This document shows, one piece after another, positions 46,500 through 58,149 of a DNA stretch of 64,000 nucleotides (position 1 is its first letter; each line of letters starts with the position of its first letter). Both the position numbers and the translations under genes were made by a program. Source of the DNA: Mariannaea sp. PMI_226 (taxonomy: Eukaryota > Ascomycota > Sordariomycetes > Hypocreales > Nectriaceae); contig JANFOG010000011.1 in the NCBI GenBank assembly GCA_024336345.1, forward strand, positions 1,403,438 through 1,467,437, in the 5' to 3' direction. The notes under the pieces were generated by a model. The model was not told the DNA's origin. It saw nothing but the letters and a program-made list of their open reading frames with translations, and made no database searches.

Positions 46500-47094
46500 G
46501 GGTACTGTATCTAATTTAGTAATTGGTTTTTAGATAGCTTTTAATAAGAAGTACTAATACTATATATATAATATAATATAAGACTTATTACTGAAGATTT
46601 ATTTGTAACTTTAGGGTATTAGGTAATAAAACAGTCTTTATAAATCTATAATATATTATTAAAAATTATATAATAATTTATTTTATTTTCAAGAGATAAA
46701 CTAGATTATAATAGGTTTATATTAGTAAAATAGCTAGTGTATTAAACTCATTAATAATAAAAGTATTACTCTTAATAACTTATTATAAACCTCTTTATTA
46801 GGGACTTTTATAGAAGATAAGCTTATTCTACCTAATAGCAGTTACTAAGATAATACCATCCTATAAAATTCTCCACTAGTAAATAAATTAACCTGGCCAT
46901 ACTCCTGCTGAATCTTCATCTCTAAATGCTGCAGGTTTATTATATCTAATTAGTGCAATACTAAGTAATTAACTAAGCATACAAATGATGAATTAAAACA
47001 GCCTTGTTCTTTATACAAAGGAAGACAGGAAAAAATCGGAACGTTATCATGGACTTGTCATCCCTTTTAAACACCAACCCTTTTGAAGTGAAAT
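46500..47094. other. RIP-like AT-rich block
   Basis: About 46530-46900 is almost pure A/T with many TA steps. It is probably a decayed repeat too mutated to classify. No gene. Confidence 0.6.
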
Positions 47095-48262
47095 TTACCA
47101 ACTCGGGAGAGTTGGTAAACCCTTCCTCTGAAGAACGTTGTTTGCCTCTACCATGGTATTTTCCCACATTCCTTTGACTTGGTTCTGGTCCTTCACTACC
47201 TTGTGAGTCGTCCCAATATCTCCAAATGGCTCTAAATACTTCCCCCCATATTTGGAAGGATTCTCTCGAGCCTCCTTGGCCGTGGCAGCGAACAGAGGTG
47301 TTATAGCTCCTTGATCTGTAGTAATAAGACGGACGACGAGCTTGAAGAGAAAGGTCCCAAGAGCTAAAACACCTTCGCTAGCCACACCACCGGGGTGCAC
47401 ACTTATAGAGAGGATCGGGAGGCGTTGCTCATCCAGAAGTCGCTGCAACTCCTGCGCAAACATAGCATTGGCAACCTTGGAAACCGCATACCTAACCATA
47501 TCGCCGTGAAAAAAGAAGCGGTGGAGATACCGCCACTGCCATGGGTAGGATCTCACGGGCTTTTTAAGAAAGGATGGAGATGTAAAATCAAACTCGAAAC
47601 TAGGCGGTAGAAAAATGTGGTTTGCGTTTGAAGTTAGCGTAACCACGCGGACGTCCGCATCCTTCTGCATCAGGGCAGCTTTAAGCAGAGGAAGTACGCC
47701 ATTAGTAAAGACAAAGTGGCCGATATGACTAAAGAATGGTTAGTATGGGCTCGAAGACGTTTTTCAAGTAAGGCAGACTTGATAGCCATATGCATTTCCC
47801 ATCCCTCGCCCAATGTTTCAACAGAATGGGTAATCATTCCCGCATTATTGACTGCGCAAGACGCATTAGCCTTTATTCTTTAATATGATACACATAATTT
47901 GGCGGACCCAGGATATCTATCTTCGTCTCATCACTCTTGAGTTTCTCAACAGCGCTCATTACGCTGCTCAGGTCACACAAGTCGAAAGGTAGCCATATTA
48001 GCTGGGCCTCTTTGATTTCCGAATGGGCCGTAAGGAGAGACTGAATAGCTTTCGTTGCTTTGACCTGGGATCGTGCTGCGATGTACACTTTAGCCCCTCG
48101 CAAGGCGAGGAACTTTACAGTCGCTAGCCCAATTCCCGTACTATAACTTGGTTAGCTCGGTGCTCAACTTGAATTTGGGGACACTTACTTTCCACCAGTG
48201 ACTACGACTATTTTTCCACTGAGAACCGGCATATCAACCAGAGGATCCCAATGTGTTGGCAT
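47095..48262 (-). CDS. Short-chain dehydrogenase/reductase
   Basis: Four exons on the minus strand: 48262-48189, 48140-47908, 47851-47779, 47728-47095; 337 aa. The cofactor motif TGGNTGIG spans 22-29 (formed across intron 1), and VNNAG lies after intron 2. The catalytic Ser is probably Ser160 in TLTSNAN, with Tyr207 and Lys211 in YAVSK, and PGGVASEG follows. This pattern fits the retinol-dehydrogenase/WWOX-like classical SDRs using NADP(H). The start chosen is the Met 21 residues before the TGG; a longer N-terminus from 48403 is possible. It sits alone between AT-rich stretches; substrate unknown. Confidence 0.9.
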
Positions 48263-50188
48263 TTTGGAGAAGCTTAAAGAGATATTTTGTTTGGTGTACG
48301 GTCTCGTGAGAGAGGAGTATGCACGCAATATAGTTGGGGGCATCTCAACCGAGAATCCATATTCTTTATACATTAGCTGGAATTCTTGTACCACATCAAT
48401 CAATCCTCACGCGATGCTGTGGGGCTTTCAAACTCCGCTCTTGATGGCCTGGAATATGGAGAAGGGGCTGCTAACTTATCTCCGCAATCTCTGAAAGCGA
48501 TGCGCCAACTCCGTCCTCTCAGGAGATTGTTACTTATATGGAGGCTGGTCCTGATTAGGAAATCGAAAGGCTTGGCATTTATAGTATTGGGGTCGGACAA
48601 GCAAGCTTTCACTCGTTTCATGTATACCCAGAGGGTCTGATAATCATGGGAACAAGGGTGGTCCTTTTAGCGTTCTAATTAACGGGTCGCCCATGAAATA
48701 CCGGCCATCCACTGTTCTTAGTTGGCGGCAGCCGCAGCTCTTCAGCCGCTCGAAGTCCTTCAGCATCAATCTCTTTGTTGATATTAGGGGAACCAAGATT
48801 TGAATGCCCATGAAGCTGCGGAGTTCGCTAGTCCTGCTTGCCACCTCAGCCCCTATTACACCATTACCATCGGGTCAATTGCTGCGTTGTTGGTGATGAA
48901 GTGGACACAATAACGGCGCCGCTAGTAACTATTAGCATGCAATCAAGATCAAGATGTACTAGATTATCAGTTACAACCACTAAGGATGGATTACGTTTTT
49001 GTTATATTGGAATTGGACAATCGTAAGTGTACTGTTAAAGTGGAATTTAATAGGAAAAAAACAAGTTCCAAGAGGGTTCTCAGAGAAATTAAATTATCCT
49101 CATTAATATATCGTATTTACTATAAATGTCAGCTTTACACTTAATAGAGGAACTCACCAGATTAGTCCTCCAAAGGTACCAACCGAGCTTGTAACCGATG
49201 GGACATAATGGCTATCTGTCCAGGCTTTGTTCTAGGGTCAGCACCTCTATCTTGAGAGCCTCTTTACTATCAACAAACTACTACATGGTGCCAGTCGTAT
49301 TAAACACGGCTTTCAAATGTCAATATTCATTGAGGGGAGAGGGTAGTATATAGGAATGAGTTTGAAGGGATACACATTACATAAGACCGTGGGGTTATGA
49401 ATTACAATATGATAAGTTACGTGAAAATTTTATAATATTATGTAAATTATTAGACACAAATAATCCAATTGAATTGAGTCTGGATTAAAAACTACTAATT
49501 GTATTGATGAAGTATACCTCTGACCCCAACTTATTATGAATCCAGTTCTAGTTATATGTGCTGGAAGAGGCTTGTGCATTGTGAGTGGAAAACCCCTCCC
49601 CCCGTATTTAGGTCCAGTTACGTTCTCATATCACTTTACCACCGCCCAATATCCATATAACATATACCTTGGACTCCAAAGCATTAGCAGTCAACGTCGC
49701 AACATGGAAGTCGATCGAATCATCTTATTTTTCTAGCCTATTAAGGAAATTGCAAGTCTTGGCATCCTAACCAGTTGCAGATTTCGATGCCTAATAAGGA
49801 CCTCACACTGAGAAATATCTCACTGAGAAATGTTTGTCCATTCGGCGATACAGGTCTTCATCTCCATTCTCACGATCCCCACTTCTAACCGGTGGGTCCG
49901 AATAGTTACCCGGTGATTTCCTAGTTAGGCAATTGAAATTCTTGGCATCTTAGCAGTCGCGGAGGAACAATCCGCCGAGGGACGTTGTGACGACTGCTTG
50001 TGCTGATTAATATCTCAGCGATGATCTCCTGACCCCAATTCTGTAGACAACGACGGAGTAGACTACTTCCTGAAATTCCGATCCAGCCTTCCAAAGCGCT
50101 CGAATTCCCTCAAGCCTTCTGTGTCAAAATCTTTGCCAAAGGCGTCTCGTTCTAAGCACGTTACTCACTACTTGTCGCAAGTGGATCA
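48263..50188. other. Gene-poor region
   Basis: Holds the SDR promoter. An AT-rich patch lies at about 49380-49510, and the direct pair TCTCACTGAGAAA occurs at 49810-49840. Short ORFs lack recognisable features. Confidence 0.5.
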
Positions 50189-51148
50189 ATGGCAACTTCT
50201 ATGGGTGGGCTTGTAGAGGAGTTCAAGTTCGTCCAGGTTTCCGGCCAAGGCAATGCGGCCTCTTGGAAGAAGCAGGTTCGATGCCATGCTTCGAGGAACT
50301 CAAAGTCTCGTCGCCGGAGGGTCTTGGAGTATCAGTCTGAACGGTTGAGAGAAGCTCATCAGACCCAAACGCAGAGTAAAGGTGCTTTAAGTGGATTGGA
50401 GCCACAAGGCATCCTCGTGCCTGTCAGCCCTCGTTCATATCTCGGAGCCGCAAGGACTGATCCTTTCAACTCTTTTTCGCGATCGGTTTCGCCATTTGAA
50501 AGCTATCTCCTTGATCATTGTAGGCCAGCACCAATTTTGTCAAAGTTATGCGTTTCTGGGGGCTAATGTTTGTTAAGTTGTTCATCATGTCGTTCTGTCG
50601 GCAATTATATGCCTACCATTTATGAGCATAGTGGACGAGCGAGTGTTTCGTCATGCCATGGCTACTGACTGGATCCAACTGGCAGGTACAGACCCTGGGC
50701 TGCTTGCTGGTGTCTTTATGGTTGCATGCCGTAACCTCACGACCCTGCATTACGCCGAGATTTACCACCCTCAAGCTTTGAGGTACAAGTCTGAATGCAT
50801 TCGAAGGCTTCAGGACACGCTACGATATGAGGGCACATCTATTAGCGACCTTACCCTTATGAAAACCTTTGCTCTTGCATCCGACGCTGTAAACTCAGTA
50901 AATCTCTTTTGTTTAAGTTGTTGGCGTTACTAACGCTATTTAAGTCAACCACTGGCGATCACGATGCCTCGATACAACATTTGAAAGCTGCACGAGAAAT
51001 GGTCCGCCTTCGAGGAGGAGTGGGATCGTTCAATGGTAGTGGTTTATTAGAGAAATTTGTAATATGGTTCCTTAGTGATCCTCTCCAAGGTCGCAATACA
51101 ATAGTCGAGCCATTTTGCGTTGAATCTTCACGGCCAGTAGCAAGCTAA
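50189..51148 (+). CDS. Fungal transcription-factor-like protein without DNA-binding domain
   Basis: Exons 50189-50519, 50578-50888 and 50945-51148; 281 aa. The start (FKFVQVSGQ...RCHASRNSKSRRRR) resembles the abundant Pezizomycotina proteins that have the C-terminal regulator domain but a short basic N-terminus instead of a zinc cluster. SYLLDHFVHHVV, WIQLAGTDPGLL, and HLKAAREMVRLRGG followed by GLLEKFVIW match that domain. Relatives are usually over 380 aa; here the protein stops shortly after the last block, next to an AT-rich tract (51150-51350), so the 3' end may be lost. Role unknown; nuclear location is inferred. Confidence 0.68.
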
Positions 51149-51448
51149 GAGCTAGGTAAGAAATTATAAAGGCTAATAGTACTGGAAAGGGTGTCTCAGG
51201 CTAAAATAAGAGAGAATATATAGCTATATATTAAATACTCAGTAAGTTATTACTTAATAGCTAGTATTCAACAAACTACTATAAATAGTACCTATAGGTA
51301 GAGATTTATAAAGGAAAAGAGTTAAATAAACTTATTTACATTTCAAATATAATTGATCTCCGTTACATTGGCAGAACCAAGATTCTTCATCCACATTGTT
51401 CTTCCATTGCATATTACTTAATTGATTTCGCCTGTTCACAGGCTTAAA
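51149..51448. other. AT-rich intergenic
   Basis: 300 bp, TpA-rich in the first two thirds. No gene. Confidence 0.5.
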
Positions 51449-52888
51449 TCAATTGCAAGGAAAGTACTGACTGCCGGAGTCTCCCTTCTGGATATTTGTG
51501 AGAGCAGTATTTATATCGCAAATAGGCAGTTTCGTAAAGCCCGGGGTGCGCACGCCATTCTGAAAGATCAAGTCGCCCTCGCCGCCATTGCCATCAATCG
51601 CCTTAGAATCATCAGGCATCTGATAGCCATTTTTATTCCCATTTAGCTTGTATGCGTCCCAGGCGCTAATGACAAAGTCATCAAGGACCGTGCCCGCCCA
51701 AGATCCGCCATGAAGCTCGTTAAATGATCCGCCAGGAAGACCATTTATTTTAATGTCGCTTATTCGCTGCCCTGAAAAAACATGATCAATCTTCCAGCTT
51801 GGGGTGACGACATAGAAGATCTTGCCATCATAGCATACATGGGTCTGGGCTGCCGTGTCATCAGATATATAACCCTTAAGATTACCCTCAGCCGTGGAAC
51901 TGCATTCATTATCGGAGACAAGGATAAAAGGGTAGTACCCTCCTGGGGCCAGCTTCCATGCTAGAGGGATCATCTGTGTGTAAATAATATGTTGCGCCTC
52001 GGTTGTAATGGATGCAAGGTCCAGCTCAGTCTGAAGATAGCCCTGCAAGCCGTTCGCAATGAGACTATCCAGTAGACCTAGGGTGGTAAAGCTGCCCTGG
52101 AAAAGTCCAGATACATAAGCAACTTCAGCATTCATCAAGCTCTTGACAAATGTGCCCATAGCTGAGTTCAGGTCGTTCTGCATATCTGCGGGGTCCGGTT
52201 CGTGGTCACGAGCGGTGGCTGCAGCATACGTAATGGCGCCATTGAAAATATCCTTGCCGGTTAAACGCCAATTATCGTCCGCGAAAATTTTAGCATTCTT
52301 TATCAAGCTATTCCAGGTATATGAAGATCCAAATGCTGCAACGAAAACGAATGCTGAGATCAGGTCCTTTAGAATCTGAAGGTTGTCGGGAATTTGAGGG
52401 GAGAAGGTGTCAGTGAATGGACCAAGCTGGCTTTGCATGAGGTTTAAAGCTGTATTTAGGCTGTTATATCGAGTCTGGTGGATTTGGTGAAGTGAGGCAA
52501 AAGAGTTTAAGATCAAATACCCCGCTGGATGATTTGTATCATCACACTCGATCATGGCGCTACAGGTGGTGTCTCCAATATCCTGGCAATTCATATGCTC
52601 AGGGCCGTTGAAGAAGTTGCTTGCAAATTCCGGAAATGGGAGCTGTATTTGGTCTGCCCCTGGTGCGTCGTTGTTCCAGCTATTTGTCAGGTCCGCCCAT
52701 GCCTGCGTGGAATTAACAGATGCCCATCGGACCTCAGGCAAGTAGGATGCATCTGTAATCTCCTTTTGGGTACATTGCTTTTTCTGCCATTCTGGAGTAA
52801 CGAACTGCCTGCTCAAAAGAGGCAGCGGACCAGCAAAAATATGAGGAATGAGCAATGCGAGTGGAAGAAGGAGAGGTAAGGGTGCCAT
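51449..52888 (-). CDS. Secreted protein of unknown function (479 aa)
   Basis: Single ORF. The start at 52888 is preferred because MAPLPLLLPLALLIPHIFAG is a clear signal peptide; the ORF itself stays open 40 codons further upstream with a K/P-rich stretch unlikely to be translated. The mature part begins after a possible Kex2-like LLSR. Cysteines cluster near the N-terminus (KKQC, MNCQD, TTCSAMIEC) and reappear late (ECSS, THVCYD, PICD, FPC), consistent with disulfides. Several N-x-S/T sites occur. It resembles a large uncharacterised fungal secreted family, often annotated as DUF7872 in my recollection; this name is not verified. No catalytic motif recognised. Confidence 0.82.
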   Translation of the reverse strand: MAPLPLLLPLALLIPHIFAGPLPLLSRQFVTPEWQKKQCTQKEITDASYLPEVRWASVNSTQAWADLTNSWNNDAPGADQIQLPFPEFASNFFNGPEHMNCQDIGDTTCSAMIECDDTNHPAGYLILNSFASLHQIHQTRYNSLNTALNLMQSQLGPFTDTFSPQIPDNLQILKDLISAFVFVAAFGSSYTWNSLIKNAKIFADDNWRLTGKDIFNGAITYAAATARDHEPDPADMQNDLNSAMGTFVKSLMNAEVAYVSGLFQGSFTTLGLLDSLIANGLQGYLQTELDLASITTEAQHIIYTQMIPLAWKLAPGGYYPFILVSDNECSSTAEGNLKGYISDDTAAQTHVCYDGKIFYVVTPSWKIDHVFSGQRISDIKINGLPGGSFNELHGGSWAGTVLDDFVISAWDAYKLNGNKNGYQMPDDSKAIDGNGGEGDLIFQNGVRTPGFTKLPICDINTALTNIQKGDSGSQYFPCN

Positions 52889-54285
52889 AATTGCATTCGA
52901 GTTGGGCTTGAACTTAAGCTTGGGTTTGGGTTTAGGCTTGTACAAGTAATATCTGAGTATCCTTATTGTAGTGATGGCACCCGTGAGATTATTTATACTC
53001 GTGAGCATGCTGCAAGTGGAAGTGCAGTCTAGTCTGGGATAGCTAGCTTTGTTTGATGACTGCCATGGGCTGCTATTCTACATCACTATGACAGAATGCA
53101 TCCACCCCCATCGCATGATGCATTTGAATGGATACTGGACGTTCCGAGCTCGGTGTTTGCCTTTCTTTGGACTTCCAAGTCTGTACCTGCAAGCTGCTAC
53201 TACATCACTTGAGAAACACCCCTGGAGTAGTATTTGTGCGTCAGACGCAAATGTGAGCAGACCTTCTGATGATAGAAGTTCGCCGCCTTTAACTAGCGCT
53301 GACTTAGTCCCGACTAAAACAACGATGTTGGTCTTCTTCGTATGGTAAGGTTCCCCGCTTACGTGCGAGGTTACCTATTAGTTCTAATGTAAAACACGAG
53401 CAGGCTCTTTTCTTATTGAGGGTTAGATTTGGAGAGCAAGCAGGGCTATTAATGAATATAAAGGAGTAGTTATATATTAGATGCAATTTAGGAGTAGATA
53501 TTCTGAGAGTAGAAGTTCCCCGTATATTTAGCATAATACTAAGTTAAATCCTTAATAAGCACTAACCTAGGTCCCGAGGATAATGAGGATGTTCACCCTC
53601 AATATGTACGGGAGTTCCTCGCAGTTCCCCGCTTACTATACGAAGTACTATCGTAAAATGATGCGCAATACTCTATATCGTCATGGGTTTCGCTATTGTG
53701 TTGTTGGAAAGAAGCCCCCTATATTTAGGCCCTCATCCTTCGGCCCAACCCCCTCTCCCCACAAAGATTAGCCGCCATACTCTTCTTACTCTAATCTACC
53801 TAGCCAAAATCGTAAGCGCCTAGCCGTATGGTGCCACCATTACCGGCACTAGAGCTGCCGCCGTTGGCTAAGGTCGAGGGTTATGTCCCCGTTTTAAATT
53901 GACCTTGGGAGTCAAGTTTGGCCCGCGAGCGCTGGGTACTTGTCCACAATAGTTGCATAGTTCTATAAGCCCTACATAGTCATATGGAGCATACAAATCT
54001 CGACGAGGCTGCCTGAAGCTTGACATCACCAAACGGCCCCTTATTACTCGTAAGGCGTGAAGCCGACGGCCAGAGGGAGCATGATTCAGAACTGGGCAAC
54101 TTGTACTACGTGTAACAATACATCATCATGACGTCTTGAGAAATAGTTACGGAAGAGAGGTTGGGAAAAGCAGGAAGGGAGAAGAACGCGTTTGGGGAAG
54201 AGTGAAACTGCTTAATCACCTCCTCGTCGCCTTCACGATCGACCCAGAATAAAAAACGACGTCTCCAGAATCCTACGTCCATTCT
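52889..54285. other. Gene-poor region
   Basis: No gene supported. Short low-quality ORFs only, with an AT-rich patch at 53440-53560. Confidence 0.5.
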
Positions 54286-54292
54286 CCAATGG

Positions 54293-54957
54293 CCAGTCTA
54301 CAAAGCCTTGCGGTACTACTGTGTGTACCGGTAAGTTATCGTCACACCGCAAGGATAATCCTCCCCTACCGCTATCCCCGCACAGAAGCTTCCCCAGGTT
54401 ATCTTACTATCAATCTCCGTCTTCCCCAGTCTACAAGCCCTTGCGATACTACTGTGTGTACCGGTAAGTTATCGTCAAATCGCAAGGATAATCCTCCCCT
54501 ACCGCTATCCCCACATAAAAGCTTCCCCAGCTCATCCTACTATCAATCTCCGTCTTCCCCAGTCTACGAACCCTTGCGATATTATTATGTGTACCAATAA
54601 GTTATCATCAAATCGCAAGGATAATCCTCCCCTATTGCTATCCCCGCATAGAAGCTTCCCTAGCTTATCCTATTATCAATCTCCGTCTTCCCCAATCTAC
54701 GAACCCTTGCGATACTACTGTATGTACCGGTAAGTTATCGTCACACCGCAAGGATAATCCTCCCCTACCGCTATCCCTGCATAGAAGCTTCCCCAGGTCA
54801 TCTTACTATCAATCTCCGTCTTCCCCAGTCTACAAACCCTTGCGATATTACTGTATATATCGGTAAATTATCGTCAAATCGCAAGGATAATCCTCCCCTA
54901 CCGCTATCCCCGCACAGAAGCTTCCTCAGCTCATCTCACTGTCAATCTCCGTCTTCC
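54293..54957. repeat. Five tandem 133-bp units
   Basis: Unit starts are 54293, 54426, 54559, 54692 and 54825; each is exactly 133 bp. Differences are almost all C/T or G/A transitions, heaviest in unit 3. Every unit has complementary 9-bp arms (CCTTGCGRT ... AYCGCAAGG) 31 bp apart, able to form a hairpin. The array is flanked by CCAATGGCC (54286-54294) and GGCCATTGG (54961-54969), an inverted pair. No protein-coding potential is shared between units. Confidence 0.95.
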
Positions 54958-54969
54958 CCAGGCCATTGG

Positions 54970-56433
54970 TCATGGGTTTGTGCCTAGGGCACAGCTACTA
55001 TGTATGTCCCTTCCTTTTGCCTCGAGGCAGGGTACAACGCCTTGGTTTCCGTTGATTTGAAGCAAGGAATGGGGAACATCGGTGTATCCAGGACCTATTT
55101 TTGTCTTCCCCTTCCGCTCGATAATTATGCTCTGTATGTGATTTACATGGAAAACAAACACCAATATACCCTTTGAGTTACACTAAGAAACGCCTCAGAT
55201 TATACACCTGCTTCTCGCGAGCGGCAACTGCGTGTCGGCTATTGGTTTTGCCAAGAAAAACAAAGTCCGGCTTGGTAACCGCTGGTTCATCCCTCCTAGT
55301 CGCGCGACAGTTCTCCTATTTAGTTACGGCACGAGACCTGCCGGGAAGAACCGGGCCCCTGCAAACTTCGGCGTCGCTTAGCTTACAGTAATACGCACTA
55401 ATGGGTACGAAGTACGAAAACTCTTAAATCTGCAATTAGGGATGGGCTGGTAATTAGTTAGGCATGCACGATTCTAGACGCCAGATGACGTCACCGACCC
55501 TAGGATCGACGGCCCGCGCATCAGTTCGATTAGTGCAACTACAGAGCATGCTTCTGTCATCCACTGACATGCATCCTGCCAACCTCGCTCTGTTTCAAGT
55601 TTTGCTCTTGGTTAGCAGTAAACAAGAGTTCCTCATTTGTTCCTCATTTCGTCAGCACACAACCAGACACGCAGACACATGCTACTGTACATACATAGTA
55701 TGGACACGGACAGACACACAGCCAGGCACACAGCCAGGCGCACACCCACCCGAGAGACTAGATGCTCGACCCCTTCCCTGCAGTATAACCCATCCTCCAA
55801 GCTACACCAACTGCTACATTACATAGTTTACTAGGGTGAGAACGCAATCCACTTGCGATGCAATGTGCGCGAGTTCTTTTCTTCCTGGTCCAGCCCAGCT
55901 GTCGGTATGCGTTCATTCGTTTTGTGCGTGACCGGCGACCTCGCGTAAGGGTGACGAGGTAGGCATGGGCCTGCGAATCAGCGGCGATGGTCTAATCCTG
56001 GCTAGTTCCGCCACGAACGACATGTCGAAGAATAGATTTGGACATGTCATACCCCATGGGGAAAAAGGCATGTGCTGAATTGTCCTAACCATCTTTTGCA
56101 TTGTCTTGTCTTGTCTTAAACAGCTTCTGAGCAGCTAATCAGCTTGACGCAGCCGGTCTCATCCTTACCCTCAGGCAAACCTTGGAAGTTTTGCAGCTTC
56201 TTCGTCTTGTCTCAGAATAATAAAAACCTTAGACAGACCCCTTCTCACTGCCCTATTTCGGCAAGCGAGACAGGTCTCATCTTTTTTTCCCCTTCTCCTC
56301 CTACCTACACACACAGAAGCATTACGACAAACATCCTAAACCTTGCTTGATTCATCATCGACCAAGTACTCGCCTGCAAGCAAAATTCTACCACTCAGAG
56401 ACCTCCTCAGTGCAGAGAAACTGCGTTGCCAGC
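54970..56433. other. Gene-poor region and promoter of JEN1-type transporter
   Basis: No coding feature supported. The CAGCCAGGCACACAGCCAGGCGCACA stretch (55720-55745) is a short imperfect direct repeat, and TTGTCTTGTCTTGTCTT lies at 56100-56118. The last ~200 bp (pyrimidine-rich) is the likely leader. Confidence 0.5.
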
Positions 56434-58142
56434 ATGGGTGAGCACGAATATGACAACAGGGCGCCTCACGAGGGCATGTCGCCCGGCGAGTACATTGGAA
56501 CTCGTTTCTCGTCCCTCAAGCCCCCGATGCATCCAGTCCCCAACCCCATCAAGCTGCTCCGCATGTTGAATTCTCAGCAGTGGGCCTTCTTTTTCGTTGC
56601 CTTCTTCGCATGGGTAAGGTCAAGTCGTGGTCCACTCCCTTCTCTCTTGTCTTCGCGTGCGTGATGCTAACAGCTACCGACAGACCTGGGATGCCTTCGA
56701 TTTCTTCACCGTTTCGCTTACCGTCACCGACCTTGCCAAGTCTTTCGGAAAGTCTAAAACTGACATCACCTGGGGCATCACTCTGGTGCTCATGTTCCGA
56801 TCCGTTGGATCAATCGCATTTGGTATCGCGGCTGATCGATATGGCCGAAAGTGGCCTTTCATCATCAACAACCTGTTGTTCATTGCCCTAGAACTAGTAC
56901 GTTATTCTCGCACATCTTTTTAGATTCCTTGCCTTGCTGACATAGGTCATGTAATAGGGCACTGGCTTCTGCCAGACCTACTCCCAATTCCTTGCCTGCC
57001 GAGCCCTCTTCGGTATTGCCATGGGTGGTCTTTACGGCAACGCCGCCGCCACAGCCTTAGAAGACTGTCCTGAGGAAGCCCGTGGTATTATCAGTGGTAT
57101 CCTGCAACAAGGTGTCAGTTCGGCCTCCGGTGTAACATGTTTCACACCATCCCTTCGGACTAACATAGGTGTGTAGTATGCATTTGGGTATCTTCTCGCC
57201 GCTGCCTTCTCGCGTGGTCTTGTCGACACCACACACTACGGCTGGCGCCCGCTCTTCTGGTTTGGTGCTTGCCCTCCTATCCTTTTCATCATCTGGCGTC
57301 TATACCTCCCTGAGACGTGCACCTATCGCGAACGCCAGCGCGCCCGCCATGAAGCTAGTGATGCAATCGGTAAGGTCTTTATTAAGGAAGGAAAGGTTGC
57401 TCTTAAGCACCACTGGCTACTTTTTGTCTACCTCGTCCTTCTTATGGCCGGCTTTAACTTCATGAGCCACGGCAGCCAGGACCTATATCCCGTTATGCTC
57501 CAGAACCAGCTCGGTTTTAGTGCCACCAAGGTTACTATCACGCAGGTTGTGGCCAATTTGGGCGCTATGCTAGGTGGCACTATAGTTGGATTTAGTAGTC
57601 AGTCGGTCGGTCGCCGTATTAGCATCATCTGCTGCTGCATTGTGGGCGGTGCGCTTCTATACCCTTACACCTATGTCCACAATACCTCCGTTATGGCCGC
57701 TGCCTTCTTCGAGCAGTTCTGCGTTCAGGGTGCTTGGGGTGTTATCCCCATCCACCTTATGGAGTTGTCTCCTGGTGCTTTCCGAACCTTTGTTGTGGGT
57801 ACGGCCTACCAGCTTGGTAACCTAGCATCATCTGCATCATCGACCATCGAGTCCCGCCTTAGCGACCAATTCTCCCTGCCCCCAGCAAAGACTGGAGAGG
57901 CCCGTGAAGATTACGGCAAGGTGATCTGCATCTTTATGGCATGCGTCTATATATATGTGATCGTGCTTACTTTCATCGGGCCCGAGAACTTGCGAGGCAA
58001 GTTTGACATTGCTCTTGATTCGGACGCCCGCAACGCTCTCGGTTCTGCAGCTATTGACCGCGCCGCCTTGGGCAACAGGAGGGACGATATTGAGTCGCCT
58101 AGAGTGAGCGACGAGAAGCCAGAGGTTGTTCGCGCTGAGTAA
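56434..58142 (+). CDS. JEN1-type carboxylate/lactate MFS transporter
   Basis: Four exons: 56434-56613, 56684-56896, 56958-57113, 57177-58142; 504 aa. TM segments follow WDAFDFFTVS, the usual TM1 of the JEN family. DRYGRKWPF is the TM2-3 loop, and LPETCTYRERQ starts the central loop. The JEN signature NXX(S/T)HXXQDXXXT appears as NFMSHGSQDLYPV, with the final Thr replaced by Val. It should import lactate, pyruvate or short dicarboxylates with protons at the plasma membrane, normally induced on non-fermentable carbon. Intron 3 uses a GTCAGT donor. Codon use is GC-rich at third positions, in sharp contrast to the AT-rich block starting ~10 bp after its stop. Confidence 0.92.
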
Positions 58143-58149
58143 CTTGCAA

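Noticed and set aside
54293..54957. CRISPR-like array
   Set aside because: Contiguous 133-bp minisatellite without spacers, in a eukaryotic genome.
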